Positions 6,919 to 9,612 of a stretch of DNA of 9,612 nt are shown piece by piece. The notes below the pieces were generated by a model, which was given only the letters and a program-made list of their open reading frames with translations, was not told the DNA's origin and did not search any database. Origin of the DNA: Acidobacteriota bacterium (GTDB lineage: Bacteria > Acidobacteriota > UBA6911 > RPQK01 > JADFOI01); NCBI GenBank assembly GCA_030624355.1, contig JAUXKG010000061.1, forward strand, positions 1 through 9,612, in the 5' to 3' direction. Position numbers and translations under genes: made by a program. Within the stretch, counting starts at the first letter, position 1, and each line of letters opens with the position of its first letter.

Positions 6919-7707
6919 ATGACTGAGGAAACGACACAGAAAGCGACCCTGCTACCCGACTACTCGGGTCTGTCCGATGATCAACTCATGGAGATGAGTG
7001 GGCGAGAATTTGCAGATGCGGTGGTGGAGCGAGCAAAGCTGTGGGCCTGGGATGTAATCGATCCTGAGAAGTACACGATCACGGAACTGGATCCTGATGA
7101 AATGCAACAGGTACGCATAAAGTGGGCCGAGCGTCACGCCTGGATGGAATGGTGGTTCGGGGTGCCGGTTCCGGCCAAGCAGCTCGTGTTGCTGCCCAAC
7201 GAGGACTTTGGAATCAAGCTTCTCCTCTCGCAGCAGATTATCGATGAAGTCAAGCATCAGCGGCTCTTGAGCAGGCGGGCAGCGGCCCTGGGGGGGAGTG
7301 CCAAAATAGAGCGCTATGTTCCGGAACCGGAGATAGTGGCCAACGCTCCTGAAAAGATGGTCGACAGCGAAAGCCCCTTGGAGATTGCGGCGGCTCTGCA
7401 GTGCACCGGTGAGGTGATCGTGAACGAAAACACCACCAGCAGGTCGGTCCTTTTTCGTGTGCTCGACGAGGAGACCCAACAGTTGTTCGTGGATGAGATC
7501 GCCCCGGATGAAATACGCCACATCGGAGTGGGTGTGAAGATCGTCACGAAATACGCCTCCACCCCGGAGCTTCGCCGCCTGGTGCTCAAGATTCAAGGCC
7601 GCAAGTTTCTGACGACTTACCCTCGCTATCTTGTGGACTATCGCCGATTCGGTATCGAGAGAACCGCTCCTGAACCGGTGGTGGATGGCAACACAGAAGC
7701 CAGTTGA
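6919..7707 (+). CDS. Ferritin-like diiron-carboxylate protein, probable oxygenase/oxidase of unknown substrate
   Basis: The 262-residue protein carries the two-fold ligand pattern of ferritin-like diiron enzymes. Helix A has Glu77 (HAWMEWW); helix B has DEVKH with Glu110 and His113; helix C has GEVIVNE with Glu165; helix D has DEIRH with Glu198 and His201. The Glu-to-ExxH spacing is 33 in both halves, close to that of known bacterial diiron oxygenases. An N-terminal segment (about 11-60) precedes the bundle, and a basic C-terminal stretch (RKFLTTYPRYLVDYRRFG) follows. No signal peptide or membrane segment is seen, so it should be cytoplasmic. The two ExxH motifs resemble those of PaaA/BoxB-type epoxidases, but I cannot assign it to either and no other paa/box gene is present. 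It heads a cluster with a small acidic protein and an aldehyde dehydrogenase, suggesting an oxidative reaction that yields an aldehyde. Iron storage or a rubrerythrin role is less likely given the length and neighbours. ATG 6919 is the only usable start. Confidence 0.8.
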   Translation: MTEETTQKATLLPDYSGLSDDQLMEMSGREFADAVVERAKLWAWDVIDPEKYTITELDPDEMQQVRIKWAERHAWMEWWFGVPVPAKQLVLLPNEDFGIKLLLSQQIIDEVKHQRLLSRRAAALGGSAKIERYVPEPEIVANAPEKMVDSESPLEIAAALQCTGEVIVNENTTSRSVLFRVLDEETQQLFVDEIAPDEIRHIGVGVKIVTKYASTPELRRLVLKIQGRKFLTTYPRYLVDYRRFGIERTAPEPVVDGNTEAS

Positions 7708-7718
7708 TCGGAGAATCA

Positions 7719-7991
7719 ATGGGATCGGCCGAGTCCAGTGACCATGAGATCAATTTGTGGCTTGACCGGCTGGCCGACTATAATCTGGCTCCCACCGACA
7801 GGAAGCTGACTGCCGAAGATCTTTTGAAGGTAATCGGTGAGATTTGGAACGACCAGGTCAGCAGTGAGGAAATGGATATTCTTCGCCAGATCCTGTTGAC
7901 CACCGAGAATCTGATTGAGGGTCAACTCCGGCAGGAGGAGTGGGTGGACCGGATGAATCAATGTTTTGACAGTGTCAGGGACAAGATTTGA
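7719..7991 (+). CDS. Small acidic helical protein, unknown function
   Basis: This 90-residue protein is of unrecognised family and is very acidic: about 20 Asp/Glu against 9 Lys/Arg, net charge near -11. It appears all-helical, with likely helices around 10-22, 31-46, 49-68 and 72-88, and has a single cysteine (Cys82). ATG 7719 is preferred over the in-frame TTG 7704 because GGAG (7710-7713) sits 5 nt before it. It begins 11 nt after the stop of the diiron gene, so the two are almost certainly co-transcribed. Small acidic partner proteins accompany several diiron oxygenases as effector or coupling subunits; whether this is one is inference, since no signature of a known effector family is visible. 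It could also be a short chaperone or an unrelated passenger. Confidence 0.75.
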   Translation: MGSAESSDHEINLWLDRLADYNLAPTDRKLTAEDLLKVIGEIWNDQVSSEEMDILRQILLTTENLIEGQLRQEEWVDRMNQCFDSVRDKI

Positions 7992-8040
7992 CAAGATCAG
8001 AACAAAGGGAAACGGAATCAATTAAGGAGGATGAACGACC

Positions 8041-9516
8041 ATGACCATAAAAGCGCCTGAGCAGGCCACCCAATCAATCCCTCGCCAAGAGGATCTTTTT
8101 ATTAACGGAGAGAACCGCCCGTCAGCATCCAAAGAGACCTTTGATGATTTTAATCCGACCACTGGAGAGCTTTTCGCCAAGGTGGCCAAGGCGGGGGTGG
8201 AAGACGCCGAAGCGGCCATCGAAGCGGCACAGGCTGCTACCTCCAAATGGCAGGCGATTCCGGCGGCCGGACGGGAAAAGGTCTTGTGGCAGGCCGCAGC
8301 TCTGCTTGAGCAGCAAATGAACGAATTTGTCGAAACCCTGATTGATGAATCAGGCTCCACCGTGGCCAAGGCCAAGGGGGAGGTGATTAAATCTGTCGAT
8401 TTCCTGCGCGCCGCAGCCGGAGAACCCCGGCGTATAGAAGGGGATACCACCCCCAGCGGGAAATGCTCCTTCAGCATACGGCAACCGGTGGGAGTTGTGG
8501 TCGCTATCACACCATGGAACGTGCCTCTGGGCTTGTCCCTCAAGAAGGTGGTGCTGGCTCTGGCCACCGGGAATACGGTGGTGTTGAAGCCGGCCAGTGC
8601 CACGCCTGTGGTCGGCTTGATGCTGGGGCGCCTCTTTCACGATGCCGGCCTGCCGGAAGGCGTCCTGAACGTGATTGCGGGTCCCGGGAAGTCGATGGGA
8701 GACTTGTTTGCCAGCCACCCGGCCGTTAAGACCATTACCTTCACGGGGGAGACCGTCACCGGCAAGTATCTGGCGGGCATAGCCGCTTCCCATTTGAAAA
8801 GGTTCGCTCTGGAGCTGGGTGGGAAAAACCCGGCCATCATCCTGAAGGACGCTGATCTGGACTATGCCGTTCAGGCCGTGACCTTTGCCGCCTTCCATCA
8901 TCAGGGACAAAACTGTATGTCGGTGGATCGAGTGATCGTCGAGGAGCCCCTGTATGACGAACTGCTGGAACGTCTGGTAAAGAAGGCCTCTGCCCTGAAG
9001 GTGGGGGATCCCCGGCTGCCAGAGACCCAACTGGGGCCCATGATCAATGAGGGTCAGCTGCAAAGCGTGCACAAACTGGTGACGGAAGCCGTTGATGCCG
9101 GGGCCAGGCTGTTGTGTGGCGGCGAGCCCAACCCGCCCTTTTACCCGCCCACCGTGGTGGCCGACGTTGAGCCATCTATGAGCCTCTTTCAGGAGGAGAC
9201 ATTCGGACCGGTGGCACCGGTGATTCGGGCCAAGGATGCCGAGGACGCTCTGGCTCTGGCCAACAACAGCCGCTACGGGCTGGCGGCCGCCATTTTCACT
9301 CGTGATGTGGAGAAGGGACTGGCGATGGCCCGCAAGATCGAGGCAGGAATGGTGCACATTAACGATGCCACCATCTACACCGAACCCACCACTCCTTTCG
9401 GCGGTGTCAAAGACAGCGGATTCGGTCGGGAAGGTCTGGCCGGCTGGTCCTGGCACGAAATGACGGAACCGAAATGGATTACAATTCAGCTGGGTGAAAA
9501 GAAGTATCCCTTTTAG
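8041..9516 (+). CDS. NAD(P)-dependent aldehyde dehydrogenase, aromatic/vanillin-type subgroup
   Basis: This full-length 491-residue ALDH-superfamily enzyme oxidises an aldehyde to the carboxylate. Motifs in order: TPWN with Asn160 (oxyanion hole), LKPAS with Lys183 (cofactor), FTGETVTG (234-241, nucleotide-binding turn), LELGGKNP with general base Glu258, GQNC with nucleophile Cys292, and EETFGPV with Glu386. The GQNCMSVDRVIVE context and the C-terminal tail HEMTEPKWITIQ recall vanillin, benzaldehyde and salicylaldehyde dehydrogenases, so an aromatic or bulky substrate is plausible but not proven. It has the strongest Shine-Dalgarno of the window, AAGGAGG (8024-8030), 10 nt before the ATG. 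The gap to the acidic small gene is 49 nt on the same strand, so it is probably the third gene of the diiron cluster. Its TAG stop is the first triplet of a tandem repeat. Confidence 0.93.
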   Translation: MTIKAPEQATQSIPRQEDLFINGENRPSASKETFDDFNPTTGELFAKVAKAGVEDAEAAIEAAQAATSKWQAIPAAGREKVLWQAAALLEQQMNEFVETLIDESGSTVAKAKGEVIKSVDFLRAAAGEPRRIEGDTTPSGKCSFSIRQPVGVVVAITPWNVPLGLSLKKVVLALATGNTVVLKPASATPVVGLMLGRLFHDAGLPEGVLNVIAGPGKSMGDLFASHPAVKTITFTGETVTGKYLAGIAASHLKRFALELGGKNPAIILKDADLDYAVQAVTFAAFHHQGQNCMSVDRVIVEEPLYDELLERLVKKASALKVGDPRLPETQLGPMINEGQLQSVHKLVTEAVDAGARLLCGGEPNPPFYPPTVVADVEPSMSLFQEETFGPVAPVIRAKDAEDALALANNSRYGLAAAIFTRDVEKGLAMARKIEAGMVHINDATIYTEPTTPFGGVKDSGFGREGLAGWSWHEMTEPKWITIQLGEKKYPF

Positions 9517-9566
9517 TCCGAATTATGCATAAACCGGGCTAGTCCGAATTAGGTGTCAACCCGGGC
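9514..9566. repeat. Two tandem copies of a 26-27 bp repeat
   Basis: TAGTCCGAATTA occurs at 9514-9525 and again at 9540-9551. Each copy is followed by a variable middle (TGCATAAAC, then GGTGTCAACC) and a shared CCGGGC (9534-9539 and 9561-9566). The copies are 26 and 27 bp long and directly adjoining; a further TAAT follows. The first copy begins at the TAG stop of the aldehyde dehydrogenase. Read on the minus strand, CCCGGTTTATGCATAATTCGGA resembles transposon-end or interspersed-repeat sequence as I recall it, but no transposase is visible and the window ends 46 bp later. Confidence 0.55.
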
Positions 9567-9612
9567 TAATGTGAGTCCAGAAAGGGTCATAGAGAAGCGT
9601 GATAACGTTCGA

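Noticed and set aside
6919..7707. Calling the diiron protein PaaA or BoxB
   Set aside because: The DExxH motifs are shared by many ferritin-like enzymes; length, flanking sequence and the lack of other paa/box genes do not support the specific name.
7704..7718. TTG 7704 start for the small acidic protein, overlapping the diiron stop
   Set aside because: ATG 7719 has GGAG at an acceptable spacing; the TTG has no such site. Coupling by overlap cannot be fully excluded.
8350..9456. Long 368-codon minus-strand open frame inside the aldehyde dehydrogenase
   Set aside because: It is antisense to a gene with every ALDH motif, its translation is low-complexity His/Gln/Gly-rich and it has no domain: a codon-bias shadow.
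1..9612. CRISPR array, tRNA, rRNA or riboswitch
   Set aside because: No regularly spaced repeats beyond the two tandem copies at the right end, no cloverleaf or rRNA-like sequence, and leaders too short for a riboswitch.

Overview
The window reads as an ordinary bacterial chromosome segment of moderate GC (mid-50s percent by eye). It is gene-dense, with genes on both strands and no tRNA, rRNA, CRISPR array or complete insertion sequence. The organism is a Gram-negative-type or at least peptidoglycan-making heterotroph. The mix suggests an uncultured Acidobacteriota-like or related lineage: a murB-murA pair, an acetolactate synthase close to plant and planctomycete-type enzymes, an aguB-aguA polyamine pair, and a small conserved-looking coiled-coil protein. 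That placement is an inference of low confidence; no marker gene here settles it.

Layout. Positions 1-1977 (minus strand) hold murB followed by a murA that is cut by the left edge of the window. Together they cover the first committed steps of peptidoglycan precursor synthesis, from UDP-GlcNAc to UDP-MurNAc. A short divergent promoter region (about 1978-2109) separates them from a plus-strand unit. That unit is acetolactate synthase large subunit (2110-3843), a 100-residue charged coiled-coil protein (3874-4176), and an unrecognised, GC-poorer 161-residue protein (4240-4725). It meets the convergent minus-strand aguB-aguA operon (6748-4765) at a small hairpin with flanking A and T tracts, which could be a shared terminator or a REP-like repeat. 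AguA and AguB convert agmatine to N-carbamoylputrescine and then to putrescine.

A second divergent region (6749-6918) leads into a plus-strand cluster: a ferritin-like diiron-carboxylate protein (6919-7707), a very acidic 90-residue protein (7719-7991), and an aldehyde dehydrogenase of the aromatic/vanillin-type subgroup (8041-9516). I cannot name this trio as a known pathway. The simplest hypothesis is a diiron oxygenase whose aldehyde product is oxidised by the dehydrogenase, with the small acidic protein as a partner. It is the best candidate here for an undescribed system. Downstream, a 26-27 bp sequence occurs twice in tandem, beginning exactly at the dehydrogenase stop codon, and may be the edge of a mobile or interspersed repeat.

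A regulatory pattern stands out. Three starts that lack a Shine-Dalgarno sequence (murB, aguB, diiron gene) each have a TGn-extended -10-like element 7-10 nt upstream, as expected for leaderless mRNAs. By contrast, ilvB has a conventional -35/-10, a short leader and a Shine-Dalgarno site.
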